Below, piece by piece: positions 22,377 through 31,219 of a stretch of DNA of 64,000 bases. Position numbers and translations under genes: made by a program. The notes under the pieces were generated by a model. The model had not been told where the DNA came from, searched no databases, and saw nothing but the letters and a program-made list of their open reading frames with translations. The stretch's first letter is position 1. Each line of letters opens with the position of its first letter. The DNA is taken from NCBI GenBank assembly GCA_024235315.1, contig JACKMP010000003.1, forward strand, positions 1 through 64,000. The letters run 5' to 3'. Source of the stretch: Chromatiaceae bacterium. Its GTDB lineage: Bacteria > Pseudomonadota > Gammaproteobacteria > Chromatiales > Chromatiaceae.

Positions 22377-24167
22377 ATGGATCTCAATACAATTACCTAT
22401 ATCGTCGTCGGCGCCACCTTCCTGCTGTACATCGGTATCGCCATTTGGGCCCGTGCCGGGACCACCGGTGAGTTCTACGTTGCCGGCAAGGGCGTCCACC
22501 CGGTTGCCAACGGCATGGCCACCGCCGCCGACTGGATGTCCGCCGCATCCTTCATCTCGATGGCCGGCCTGATCGCGTTCAACGGCTACGGCGCCTCGGT
22601 GTTCCTGATGGGCTGGACCGGTGGTTACGTGCTGCTGGCGCTGCTGCTTGCACCTTACCTGCGCAAGTTCGGCAAGTTCACGGTGCCGGAGTTCATCGGC
22701 GAGCGCTTCTACTCGCAGACCGCACGCCTGGTGGCCGTCATCTGCCTGATCCTGGCCTCGGTGACCTATGTAATCGGTCAGATGAAGGGCATCGGTGTCG
22801 CGTTCTCGCGCTTCCTCGAGACCAGCTACGAGCAGGGCCTGTTCATCGGCATGGGCATCGTGTTCGTGTACGCGGTATTGGGCGGCATGAAGGGCATCAC
22901 CTATACCCAGATCGCGCAGTACGTGGTACTGATCTTCGCCTACACCATCCCGGCCGTGTTCATTTCGATGAACCTGACCGGCAACCCGATCCCGCAGCTC
23001 GGCCTGATTGGTGAAATGACCACCGGGCCCCATGCCGGCATGGACATGATGGCCAGACTGGACCAGGTGGTTACCGACCTCGGCTTCGCGCAGTACTCCG
23101 AGCAGGTGATGGGCTCCAAGCTGAACATGTTCGTGTACACGCTGTCGCTGATGATCGGTACCGCGGGTCTGCCGCACGTCATCATCCGTTTCTTCACCGT
23201 TCCCAAGGTGAAGGACGCGCGCAGCTCGGCTGGCTGGGCGCTGGTCTTCATCGCGATCCTCTACACCACCGCGCCGGCTGTCGGCTCGATGGCGCGTCTG
23301 AACCTGATGAACACCATCCAGACGGGCCCGGTCGGTGAAATGACCGCGAACATCGAGTACGCCAAGGTCCCGGACTGGTTCCGCAAGTGGGAAGCCACCG
23401 GCCTGTTGAAGTACGAAGACAAGAACGGCGACGGCCGCATCCAGTACTACAACGAGAAGAACGCCGACATGGCCAAGAAGGCCGAGTCGTATGGCTGGAA
23501 GGGCAACGAGATGGTCAAGGTCGACAACGACATCATGGTTCTCGCGAACCCTGAGATCGCCGGTCTTCCGAACTGGGTCATCGCGATCGTCGTGGCAGGT
23601 GGCCTGGCCGCCGCACTGTCGACCGCGGCCGGCCTGCTTCTCGCCATCGCCTCGGCGGTATCGCACGACGTCATCAAGGGCATGATCAACCCGGACATCT
23701 CGGAGAAATCCGAGCTGCTGGCGAGCCGCCTGTCGATGATCGGTGCCATCGCACTGGCCGGTTACTTTGGCCTGCACCCGCCGGGCTTCGCCGCCGGGAC
23801 CGTGGCCATCGCGTTCGGTCTGGCCGCGTCCTCGATCTTCCCCGTGCTGATGATGGGCATCTTCAACAAGAAGGTGAACCGTGCAGGCGCGATCTGGGGG
23901 ATGATCTCGGGTATCGGCATCACCATGCTGTACGTGTTCCAGCACAAAGGCATCTTCTTCATCCCGGGTACCGCATTCCTGGGTGACATGAAGCCCGACT
24001 GGTTCTTCGGCATATCGCCGAATGCCTTCGGTGCCGTTGGTGCCGTGGTGAACTTCGTCGTGGCCATCGCCGTGTCGAAAGTCACCGCTGAGCCGCCGGA
24101 GCATATCCAGCACCTGGTCGAGGACATCCGTGTACCCAAGGGTGCCGGCGCTGCCACCGACCACTGA
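22377..24167 (+). CDS. Sodium:solute symporter, VC_2705/ActP-like
   Basis: The 596-residue SSS-family carrier has about 13 membrane helices. It is close to acetate permease ActP (landmarks GEFYVAGKGVHPVANGMATA, FTVPEFIGERFYS and GGMKGITYTQIAQY). A long hydrophilic loop (about residues 330-385, DKNGDGRIQYYNEKN) contains a DxNxDGxI EF-hand-like calcium motif, which ordinary ActP lacks. The family imports acetate or other short carboxylates with Na+. The operon is DUF4212-symporter with a strong terminator following. The palindrome and kinase system upstream suggest control by the transporter-like sensor. Confidence 0.92.
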   Translation: MDLNTITYIVVGATFLLYIGIAIWARAGTTGEFYVAGKGVHPVANGMATAADWMSAASFISMAGLIAFNGYGASVFLMGWTGGYVLLALLLAPYLRKFGKFTVPEFIGERFYSQTARLVAVICLILASVTYVIGQMKGIGVAFSRFLETSYEQGLFIGMGIVFVYAVLGGMKGITYTQIAQYVVLIFAYTIPAVFISMNLTGNPIPQLGLIGEMTTGPHAGMDMMARLDQVVTDLGFAQYSEQVMGSKLNMFVYTLSLMIGTAGLPHVIIRFFTVPKVKDARSSAGWALVFIAILYTTAPAVGSMARLNLMNTIQTGPVGEMTANIEYAKVPDWFRKWEATGLLKYEDKNGDGRIQYYNEKNADMAKKAESYGWKGNEMVKVDNDIMVLANPEIAGLPNWVIAIVVAGGLAAALSTAAGLLLAIASAVSHDVIKGMINPDISEKSELLASRLSMIGAIALAGYFGLHPPGFAAGTVAIAFGLAASSIFPVLMMGIFNKKVNRAGAIWGMISGIGITMLYVFQHKGIFFIPGTAFLGDMKPDWFFGISPNAFGAVGAVVNFVVAIAVSKVTAEPPEHIQHLVEDIRVPKGAGAATDH

Positions 24168-24189
24168 GTGATTACCCTGTAGAAGGCTT

Positions 24190-24218
24190 GGCCCCGTCTT
24201 TAAAGGCGGGGCCTTTTT
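24190..24218 (+). terminator. Intrinsic terminator of the symporter operon
   Basis: GGCCCCG (24190-24196) pairs with CGGGGCC (24207-24213) and is followed by five T's. It lies about 20 bases past the symporter stop. Confidence 0.93.
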
Positions 24219-24337
24219 CTTTGTGAGGTTTTCTGAATCGTGTCTGATATGCGGCAGCAATCCGAAGCGATCCAGATAGCCGCTTTTGCTAAGCTCGTGC
24301 CACGAGCCAACCATCACAACACGCGCAGGAAAGAAAG

Positions 24338-26194
24338 ATGGAAGTCGAACTGATCGAGATCCGCCAGTTTCTCGAACAACGCAGTCCGTTCAACTACCTT
24401 GGCCAGGAACTGCTCGACCAGCTCCCCAAAGACATCGAGATCCGCTACCTGCGGCGTGGCGGCAGGTTTCCGCCGAAAGAAGGCTTCCTTTACGTGGTGC
24501 GCAGTGGCGCGATCAAGATTCTCGATAGCAGCGGCGAGCTGTGCGAAAAGCTGGCCGAGGGCGACATCTACAGCGTGACCTGTCAGCTGGTGAACCTGTC
24601 GCAGTGCGACCATGGCGAGGCCGTCGAGGACACCCTGCTGTACATGCTCAGCTGCGACCGACTCAAGGCACTGTGTCGTGAGTCCAAGTCGTTCGGCGAG
24701 CACTTTTCGGCCACGGTCAAGGACCGACTCAGGGCCGCGGTGACCACGACCCAGGAATCGGACGATCCCGCAGTCGCGGCAATGATGGTTGAGATCGGCA
24801 GCCTGATCCGCAAGGACCCGATCACCATCGAGGCAGGCACCAGCATCCGTGCGACCGCTGCGCTGATGAGCAATCGCGACGTCTCGTCGGTGATGATCCT
24901 GAACGATGGCAAACTGGTTGGCCTGGTCACCGACCGCGACCTGCGCAAACGCTGCGTCGCCATCGGACTGACCGGCAACGAACCCATCGATCAGATCATG
25001 ACCCCGGATCCAAAGACCATCGATGCCAGCACGCTGACGGCGCAGGCATTGATGACCATGACGCGCATGCGTTTCCATCACCTGCCGGTGATGCAGCACG
25101 GAAAGCTCGTCGGCATGGTGACGGCCACTGATCTGGCCAATCACCAGAGCGCCAACTCGGCCTACCTGGCGGCCGACGTGCGCAAGGCCAAGTCGGTAAC
25201 CGACCTCGTCGAGGTCAGCAAACGTCTGCCCAGCCTGCACCTGCACCTGGCCAATGCCAGCGTCACAGCGCGGCATATCGGCGAGGCGGTATCCTGCCTC
25301 ACCGACTCGATCACCGGGCGCCTGCTGGAAATGGCCGAGGCCAAACTCGGCCCGCCGCCGGTCCCCTACGTCTGGATGGCCGGTGGCTCGCAGGCGCGGC
25401 ACGAGCAGAGTTCGCATTCCGACCAGGACAATGCGCTGCTTCTTTCGGACGACGTCCAGCCGGAGCACGACGAGTATTTCTCCGCGCTCGCCAGGTTCGT
25501 CAGTGACGGTCTGGCCGAGTGCGGCTTCGTCTATTGCCCGGGCGACGCGATGGCGACCAATCCGCAGTGGCGCAAGCCGCTCAAGGTGTGGATGGGCTAC
25601 TTCGACCGCTGGATACAGAGCCCGGAACCCAAGTCGGTGATGTTGTCGAGCATCTTCTTCGACCTGCGACCGGTCAAAGGGCGCATCGAGCTGTTCACTC
25701 CGCTGCAGCAGAACATCCTGAAGAAGTCGCAGGAAAACCGCATCTTTCTCGCCTACATGATGGCCAATGCGATGAGCCATCGGCCACCGCTCGGGTTCTT
25801 CCGCCAGTTCGTCCTCGAGCGCGGCGGCGAGCATGACGACACCCTCGACCTGAAGCACCGCGGCATCGTACCGATCACCGACATGGCCAGGGTACTGGCA
25901 CTGTCACTCGGCAAAGAACCGGTCAACACCGTCGAACGCCTGCGTGCCTGCGCCGGCACGAACGTGCTGTCGGCCGACATGGCGGAGAACCTCGAAGACG
26001 CCCTGGAATTCATCGCCTCGCTGCGCATCCACCACCAGGCGCAGCAGATCAAGCGCGGCCAGAAGGCGGACAACTATGTGCCGCCCGGCGAACTCTCCGA
26101 GCTCGAGCGCGAGCACCTCAAGCATGCATTCAGGGTCATTCAGACCATGCAGGAGTCGATGGTCAAGCGCTTCGGTGCGGACAAGCTTGGTTGA
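24338..26194 (+). CDS. DUF294 nucleotidyltransferase with cNMP-binding and CBS domains
   Basis: The 618-residue protein has a cyclic-nucleotide-binding-like domain (about 15-125), two CBS domains (about 150-270, with MSNRDVSSVMILND and MTRMRFHHLPVMQHG), a DUF294 nucleotidyltransferase-type domain (about 290-430, MAGGSQARHEQSSHSDQDN giving the G-S and D-x-D type motif), and the DUF294 C-terminal domain. Such proteins are a fixed partner of ActP/VC_2705 symporters; they may be GlnD-like regulators. It sits after the terminator with its own start AGGAAAG. It overlaps the exonuclease downstream by 4 bases. Confidence 0.9.
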   Translation: MEVELIEIRQFLEQRSPFNYLGQELLDQLPKDIEIRYLRRGGRFPPKEGFLYVVRSGAIKILDSSGELCEKLAEGDIYSVTCQLVNLSQCDHGEAVEDTLLYMLSCDRLKALCRESKSFGEHFSATVKDRLRAAVTTTQESDDPAVAAMMVEIGSLIRKDPITIEAGTSIRATAALMSNRDVSSVMILNDGKLVGLVTDRDLRKRCVAIGLTGNEPIDQIMTPDPKTIDASTLTAQALMTMTRMRFHHLPVMQHGKLVGMVTATDLANHQSANSAYLAADVRKAKSVTDLVEVSKRLPSLHLHLANASVTARHIGEAVSCLTDSITGRLLEMAEAKLGPPPVPYVWMAGGSQARHEQSSHSDQDNALLLSDDVQPEHDEYFSALARFVSDGLAECGFVYCPGDAMATNPQWRKPLKVWMGYFDRWIQSPEPKSVMLSSIFFDLRPVKGRIELFTPLQQNILKKSQENRIFLAYMMANAMSHRPPLGFFRQFVLERGGEHDDTLDLKHRGIVPITDMARVLALSLGKEPVNTVERLRACAGTNVLSADMAENLEDALEFIASLRIHHQAQQIKRGQKADNYVPPGELSELEREHLKHAFRVIQTMQESMVKRFGADKLG

Positions 26195-26892
26195 GCAGCG
26201 TGTTCACACGTTTCTTCAGCAAGGACTATCAACGCAAAAAGGCGCTGGCAAGAGTGGCGCCCGGCCCGCTGGCCGACTATCTGGCCACACCCTTTCCCGA
26301 CCGGAAAAGTGACTGCCGCGACATCCCTATCGTCGCCCTCGACCTGGAGACCACCGGTCTCGACCCGCGCAAGGATGTGATCCTCAGCATCGGGCTGGTC
26401 GAGATCAACCACTTCGGTATCCGGCTTGGCACCGCGTGGCACAGCATCGTGCGCATCGACCGCGACATCCCGGGTGAGACGGCAGTGATCCACCACATCA
26501 CCGACGACCAGTCGGCCGCAGGCGCACCGATCGAGCAGTTGCTGCCCGAACTGCTGCAGCGCCTCGCCGGCAAGCCGATGCTGGTGCATTATTCAGCAAT
26601 CGAGCAGAACTTCATCAATACCGCATGTCAGCGGCTTTACGGTGGGCCTTTCGTCGTGCCGATCATCGACACCCTCGAAATCGGCCAGCGGGTGTTCGTG
26701 CGGCGCAACCACACTATCCAGCCTGGCGACCTGCGCCTGTTCAATCTGCGGCCCAGGTACAATCTGCCACAATACAAGGCGCACAATGCGCTCAGTGACG
26801 CCCTGGCTACGGCGGAGCTGTTTCTCGCCATGGCCGACAACCTTTATCCCGGACGCCCCTGCCCGCTCGGTGAATTCCTGAGCAGGCGCTAA
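26191..26892 (+). CDS. DnaQ/RNase T-type 3'-5' exonuclease
   Basis: The 233-residue protein has the DEDD core: ExoI DLETTGLD (about residues 50-57), ExoII HYSAIEQNFI, and ExoIII HNALSDALATAEL near the end. The most upstream start is TTG 26191, overlapping the DUF294 stop; GTG 26200 is an alternative. DNA polymerase III epsilon-like exonucleases accompany DUF294/ActP genes in many proteobacteria. The reason for this partnership is not known. Substrate is uncertain (DNA or RNA). Confidence 0.9.
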   Translation: MSSVFTRFFSKDYQRKKALARVAPGPLADYLATPFPDRKSDCRDIPIVALDLETTGLDPRKDVILSIGLVEINHFGIRLGTAWHSIVRIDRDIPGETAVIHHITDDQSAAGAPIEQLLPELLQRLAGKPMLVHYSAIEQNFINTACQRLYGGPFVVPIIDTLEIGQRVFVRRNHTIQPGDLRLFNLRPRYNLPQYKAHNALSDALATAELFLAMADNLYPGRPCPLGEFLSRR

Positions 26893-26906
26893 CACGACGA
26901 GCACCC

Positions 26907-27467
26907 ATGGAAGAAAAGAAACCGAATATCCACAAGACCCTGTTCTTTCTGATCCTGGTGTTTGTCCCGCCGTATTGGCTGATCTTCACTGACGAGGGCT
27001 CTCGCATGTCCGATACGGCACTGCTGTGGCTGCTCGGCGAAGACGAGATCAAGTTCAACGTGAAGGAACTGAAGAGCAGTTTCACCCGTCAGGACATCCA
27101 GACGGTATTCAGCGACAACGAGTGGCAGTGCGGGGCCCAGGAAACCGCGTTCGGCAACAACCTGTGTGCGGCACAGATAGGAACCTTCAATGGTTTCCCG
27201 TCACGCGTCCTGACCCTGTATTTCCGCGATGACAACATCAGTGCGATGAAACTTGTCTACCGCGACCAATACCATCAGCAGCTGATGGGCCACTTCATCC
27301 AGCAACTCGGTCAACCCGGCAATGTAGAGGCGGTGCTGAACGCCGGACCTGACGCCGACAACATCCTGGAATGGGATCTCGAACAGGGCGTGGTGGTGAT
27401 GAAAAAGGTGCTGGGCAAGACAGACGAACCCTCGGTGTTCTGGCTCGCGAGAAAACCACAGGGTTGA
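26907..27467 (+). CDS. Membrane-anchored protein of unknown function
   Basis: The 186-residue protein is unrecognised. A single N-terminal helix (about 9-28, TLFFLILVFVPPYWLIF) anchors it and the rest should be outside. C-terminal region has a probable disulfide pair (C74 of EWQCGAQ and C86 of NNLCAAQ, spaced about 12 residues) and beta-rich segments (SRVLTLYFRDDNISAMKLVY). It begins 14 bases after the exonuclease and ends before a convergent kinase gene, so it is probably the last gene of the DUF294 unit. Confidence 0.7.
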   Translation: MEEKKPNIHKTLFFLILVFVPPYWLIFTDEGSRMSDTALLWLLGEDEIKFNVKELKSSFTRQDIQTVFSDNEWQCGAQETAFGNNLCAAQIGTFNGFPSRVLTLYFRDDNISAMKLVYRDQYHQQLMGHFIQQLGQPGNVEAVLNAGPDADNILEWDLEQGVVVMKKVLGKTDEPSVFWLARKPQG

Positions 27468-27486
27468 GCGCCAGGCGTGCGCGGTC

Positions 27487-28959
27487 TCAGGGTTGCGGAA
27501 AACGAACCCTCACCCCGAGCCCCCCGCCGTTGAGCCCTGAGCCCATCTCGATGGATGCGCCGTGCATGACGGCAACCCGCTTCACGATCGACAGGCCCAG
27601 ACCGCTTCCGGTCGTTCCCATCGCCTGCTCCCCGCGGCCACGATGGAAGCGGTCGAAGACGCGCTCACGATCGGCAACGGCGATACCCGGACCGCTGTCG
27701 GCGACTTCCAGCCATGCACCGTTTTCCGCAGCACCGACGCCGACTGTGACCTTGCCGCCGACCGGCGTGTAGCGCACCGCGTTGTCGACCAGGTTGCGGA
27801 TCATCATCTGAAGCGCAGCAAGGTCACCGCGCACCATGACATCCACCGGCGCATCCACGCCGAGATCGATCCCGCGCTCAAACGCCTGCTGGCTCAGCGC
27901 CGATACCACCTGCACCACGATGTCACGCAGATTGACGGTCGCGTCACCCCGTACCTGGATCTGCGTCGAATCGGCGCGCGCCAGCAACAACAACTGCTCG
28001 ACCGAATGGGTGGCGCGATTCACACCATCCAGCGCCTGATCGAGCGTTTTTCGCATCGCCGGTTCCGCCGTTTGGCTTCTTGCGACCTGCAGGTGGGTCT
28101 TCAGCCCGGCCAGCGGGGTACGCAGTTCGTGTGCCGCGTCTGCCGTGAACAGGCGCTCCCGGCTGATCGCCGCATCGACGCGTCCGAGAAGCCTGTTCAG
28201 GGCCACTGCCAGCCCATGGATCTCGCGCGGTGTATCGGCTGCATCGATCGGCTGCAGGGCATCGGGTGCCCGTCTCGACACCTGCTCGGCCACGCGCTGC
28301 AGCGGCGCCATTGCCCGCCCCACCCCTGCCCAGATCAGCAGGGCAAGCACAGGTACCGCCAGCAGCAGCGGGGCCAAGGTGTTGCGGGTGATGTAGCGCA
28401 CCAACTCGTCACGGAAGCGGAGCATCTCCCCGACCTGAACCACGAACCCGGTAGGTCGGTCCGACAGGGTGAAGATCCGCCATTGCTCATCCCCGAGCTC
28501 GAGCACGGCGAAGCCGTCGGGCTGGGGAGGGATATCGGGTGCACTGTGGTCACGCAGCATCTCGCTGCCGTCACCGTATCGCGCGACGAACGCGAGGCCC
28601 GCGCCATAATGCGGTTGTACGTCCTCGGTCGCCCTGGCAAATTCAAGCCGTTCGCGCGAACCCCTGTCGGCATACTGCCGCAGCAGGCCGGCAAGTACCG
28701 GGTAGGCTCTCAGCCCGTCTTCCCCGAGTTCGTCGGCCACCTCGAGCGCCTTCGATGCCATCTGCTGCTCCTCCACCACTTCGTGCAGCAGGATCGTCTG
28801 CAGGATACGGGCGCTGCGCGCGAGATCCGCATCGAACACCTCTTTCACTTCGTGTTGTGCGACCTGGTGCACCAGCAGCAATGCCACCAGCCACACGGCC
28901 AGAATCGCGGAAACCAGCATTGCAAGCAGGCGACGCCGGATTGAGGGGTGGTGTTTCAT
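27487..28959 (-). CDS. Sensor histidine kinase, QseC/PmrB type
   Basis: The 490-residue kinase has an N-terminal helix (about 12-32), a periplasmic sensor domain of about 150 residues, a second helix (about 193-213), HAMP, HisKA with the phosphorylated H in AAHELRTPL, and an ATP-binding domain (ending in GTTGSGLGLSIV). The sensor domain has the QseC-type arrangement of acidic residues (EVVEEQQMASKALEVADELG) seen in metal- or peptide-sensing kinases. The gene overlaps the response regulator by 4 bases (ATGA), so the two are one operon. The signal is not known. Confidence 0.92.
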   Translation of the reverse strand: MKHHPSIRRRLLAMLVSAILAVWLVALLLVHQVAQHEVKEVFDADLARSARILQTILLHEVVEEQQMASKALEVADELGEDGLRAYPVLAGLLRQYADRGSRERLEFARATEDVQPHYGAGLAFVARYGDGSEMLRDHSAPDIPPQPDGFAVLELGDEQWRIFTLSDRPTGFVVQVGEMLRFRDELVRYITRNTLAPLLLAVPVLALLIWAGVGRAMAPLQRVAEQVSRRAPDALQPIDAADTPREIHGLAVALNRLLGRVDAAISRERLFTADAAHELRTPLAGLKTHLQVARSQTAEPAMRKTLDQALDGVNRATHSVEQLLLLARADSTQIQVRGDATVNLRDIVVQVVSALSQQAFERGIDLGVDAPVDVMVRGDLAALQMMIRNLVDNAVRYTPVGGKVTVGVGAAENGAWLEVADSGPGIAVADRERVFDRFHRGRGEQAMGTTGSGLGLSIVKRVAVMHGASIEMGSGLNGGGLGVRVRFPQP

Positions 28960-29615
28960 TGTTTCGGGATCATGTAGCCCAGGCCGCGCACCGTACGGAT
29001 GAGGTCTTTGCCCAGTTTCTTGCGCAGGTGATGGACGTGCACTTCGATGGTGTTGCTGTCCACACCCTCGTTCCAGCCGTACAGGGTGAGTTCGAGCCGT
29101 TCGCGTGAAACCGGTATACCGGGCCGTTCCAGCAGCGCCTCGAGAATCATCGTTGCCTTTGCAGACAGGCTCACGGATTCACCAGCCCTGGTCACGGCGC
29201 GCGACGCCGGGTCCAACACCAGGTCGCCGTGACGGATCACAGCCTCGGCGCGACCACCACGGCGACGAGCGATGGCGCGCAACCTGGCAGTCAACTCGCC
29301 AAGATCGAACGGCTTGACCAGGTAGTCGTCGGCACCCCTGTCCAATCCGGCGATGCGGTCTGACACTGTGTCACGCGCGGTCAACAGCAGTACCGGCAGG
29401 TTCGATCCGCGCGCGCGCAACTCGGCGAGAACCTCGAGCCCGCTTCTGCCGGGCAGGCCGATATCCAGAATCAGCAGATCGGGTTCGGCGGTACGCAGCG
29501 CCGACGCCGCCTGTGCGCCGTCACGCAACCAGTCCACCGTGTAGTCGGACTGCTCCAGACCTGCCTGAATGGCAGCGCCCAGCAGTGCATCATCCTCGAC
29601 CAGCAAGACCCTCAT
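28956..29615 (-). CDS. OmpR-family response regulator, QseB-like
   Basis: The 219-residue protein has a receiver domain (phosphate on D51, with ED at 7-8 and K101-type lysine in LVKPFD) and a C-terminal winged helix (ERLELTLYG, then SNTIEVHVHHLRKKLG and IRTVRGLGYMIPK). It is the first gene of a two-gene operon with the kinase. The start is ATG 29615. Autoregulation is usual for the family but no direct repeat was found upstream. Confidence 0.93.
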   Translation of the reverse strand: MRVLLVEDDALLGAAIQAGLEQSDYTVDWLRDGAQAASALRTAEPDLLILDIGLPGRSGLEVLAELRARGSNLPVLLLTARDTVSDRIAGLDRGADDYLVKPFDLGELTARLRAIARRRGGRAEAVIRHGDLVLDPASRAVTRAGESVSLSAKATMILEALLERPGIPVSRERLELTLYGWNEGVDSNTIEVHVHHLRKKLGKDLIRTVRGLGYMIPKQ

Positions 29616-29693
29616 TGTGCCCGAGCCATATCGTAAACCGCTCCGTTTGCAGGACAGGCCGTCGCACAGTGTATCGACACACCGGCCGGATCG

Positions 29694-30494
29694 TCATGAC
29701 CCACGGGCAAAAGGCGCCATGACCTGGTTCTGCCTACGCAGACCACCGTCGACCAATCGCGGCAACAGGCCGTTCAGCCGCGCGAAGAACTTCTCCGGGA
29801 ACCCCAGGTACACGTCCTTCGCATCATGCTCGATGGCATTGACGATCCTGGACGCCACCCAGGCCGGGTCGTCCATTTTCATCCCGGTCGCATCCGCCAT
29901 CCGATACACGGCGTCGTTGTTGAAACCGGTCCTGACTGCGCGCGGCGCGACATAGGTCAGGCCCACGCCACTGCCGTCGAGCTCACGGCGCAGCGCCTCG
30001 GAAAGACCGCGCAGACCGAACTTGCTGGCCGAGTAGGCGGCGAACCACGCAAAACCTATGCTGCCAAAAGTTGAGCCTATATTCACGATACGGCCGCTGC
30101 CGCGTTCCAGCATCGCCGGAAGGACCTGGCGTGCGAGCAGCATCGGGACTGCCAGGTTCAGCTGCACAATACGCTCCAGTATTGCAGGGTCCTCGTCGAC
30201 CAGCGGGCAAAAACTCATCGCGCCGGCACAATTGATCAGCAGGTCGATACCGCCCAGCTGCTCGCGGCAATCATCCACGGCGCGTTCGCGTGCCGCGCGA
30301 TCCAGCAGGTCGACAGCGACACCATGGGCCGTGCCGGCACCGCCTTCCAGTTGCCCCAGCAGTGCCTGCAAATCGGCCGGGTTACGTCCCAGAAGTGCCA
30401 GCCGGGCACCCTTTCGTGCCAACTCCGCGGCAACGGCCGCGCCGATCCCACCGGCAGCCCCGGTAAGCAGCACACGGGCCCCCTGCAATCTCAT
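29694..30494 (-). CDS. Short-chain dehydrogenase/reductase (SDR)
   Basis: The 266-residue classical SDR has the NAD(P) loop TGAAGGIG (about 12-19), NAG-type strand end (LLINCAGAM), catalytic Ser in NIGSTFGSIG, and YSASK with the Tyr-Lys pair (about 152-156). After the lid, a membrane-like end (FARLNGLLPRLVDGG) is unusual for soluble SDRs. It is the last gene of the four-gene operon, 44 bases after the diiron protein. It should oxidise or reduce a carbonyl in the same pathway as its neighbours. Confidence 0.9.
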   Translation of the reverse strand: MRLQGARVLLTGAAGGIGAAVAAELARKGARLALLGRNPADLQALLGQLEGGAGTAHGVAVDLLDRAARERAVDDCREQLGGIDLLINCAGAMSFCPLVDEDPAILERIVQLNLAVPMLLARQVLPAMLERGSGRIVNIGSTFGSIGFAWFAAYSASKFGLRGLSEALRRELDGSGVGLTYVAPRAVRTGFNNDAVYRMADATGMKMDDPAWVASRIVNAIEHDAKDVYLGFPEKFFARLNGLLPRLVDGGLRRQNQVMAPFARGS

Positions 30495-30538
30495 CGCCTT
30501 ACTCCTGAAGTCATGGTTGGATTTTCCCGGCCGTCCGC

Positions 30539-31219
30539 CTAAGCGGCATGCGCGGCCGCATTCAGCGCGAGCGGCAATGTACGGAATACGTCGCCATACA
30601 ATCCGTAGAAACGTCTTGCGCAGTGAATGACACAGTCCTGGTCACGCGGATCGTCGAGGCGGTTCACCAGGTCCCGGTAAAAATCCATGTGCGAGAGATC
30701 CAGGGAGCCATGACTGCTCAGGTACGAAAACGCCTTCGCCGGCAGGCCGAGATTGCGCTTCAGATTCGCGGCGGCCTCGGTGGCCACGCGCACGCTGGTG
30801 CCCTCGAGGACCAGGACCATGCCGAGGAAGCCGACTGGATTGCCGCGGTCGATCGTGTGATAGGCATAGGCCACCATCAGCTCGGCCGCCGCACCCGGCT
30901 GATCGCGCCTGACCTGTTCCGCATCGCCACCGCAGGCATTGATGTCGTTCAGAATCCATTCCTGGTGACCGACTTCCTCGTCGATATACTCCGCCATCGC
31001 ATCACGCAGCCACTCCTTTTCGTGTGGCACGCGGGAACCACACGCCATCAGCAATGGCGTGGTGTGCTTGACGTGATGGTAGGCCTGTCCGAGAAACGCA
31101 AGGTAGGTCTCCAGTGAGAGTTCCCCGCGCCATCCGTGCTGGATGAACGGTATCGACAGAAAAGCGTCGCGCTGTGCGGCCGTCTCGCTCAACAGCCGAT
31201 CGAAGAAGGGTTTCGTCAT
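30539..31219 (-). CDS. Heme-oxygenase-like (TenA-fold) diiron protein
   Basis: The 226-residue helical protein carries the iron-ligand pattern of heme-oxygenase-like diiron oxidases: E81/E82 and H85 in DEEVGHQEW, E139 in LVLEGTS, and H170, D174 and H177 in SSHGSLDLSHMDF. Relatives in this family oxidise, cleave or desaturate small substrates, for example the fatty-acid decarboxylase UndA; the precise reaction cannot be read here. It also resembles TenA thiaminase, but TenA's cysteine nucleophile is not obvious. The gene overlaps the AMP ligase by 4 bases, so it acts in the same operon. Confidence 0.85.
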   Translation of the reverse strand: MTKPFFDRLLSETAAQRDAFLSIPFIQHGWRGELSLETYLAFLGQAYHHVKHTTPLLMACGSRVPHEKEWLRDAMAEYIDEEVGHQEWILNDINACGGDAEQVRRDQPGAAAELMVAYAYHTIDRGNPVGFLGMVLVLEGTSVRVATEAAANLKRNLGLPAKAFSYLSSHGSLDLSHMDFYRDLVNRLDDPRDQDCVIHCARRFYGLYGDVFRTLPLALNAAAHAA

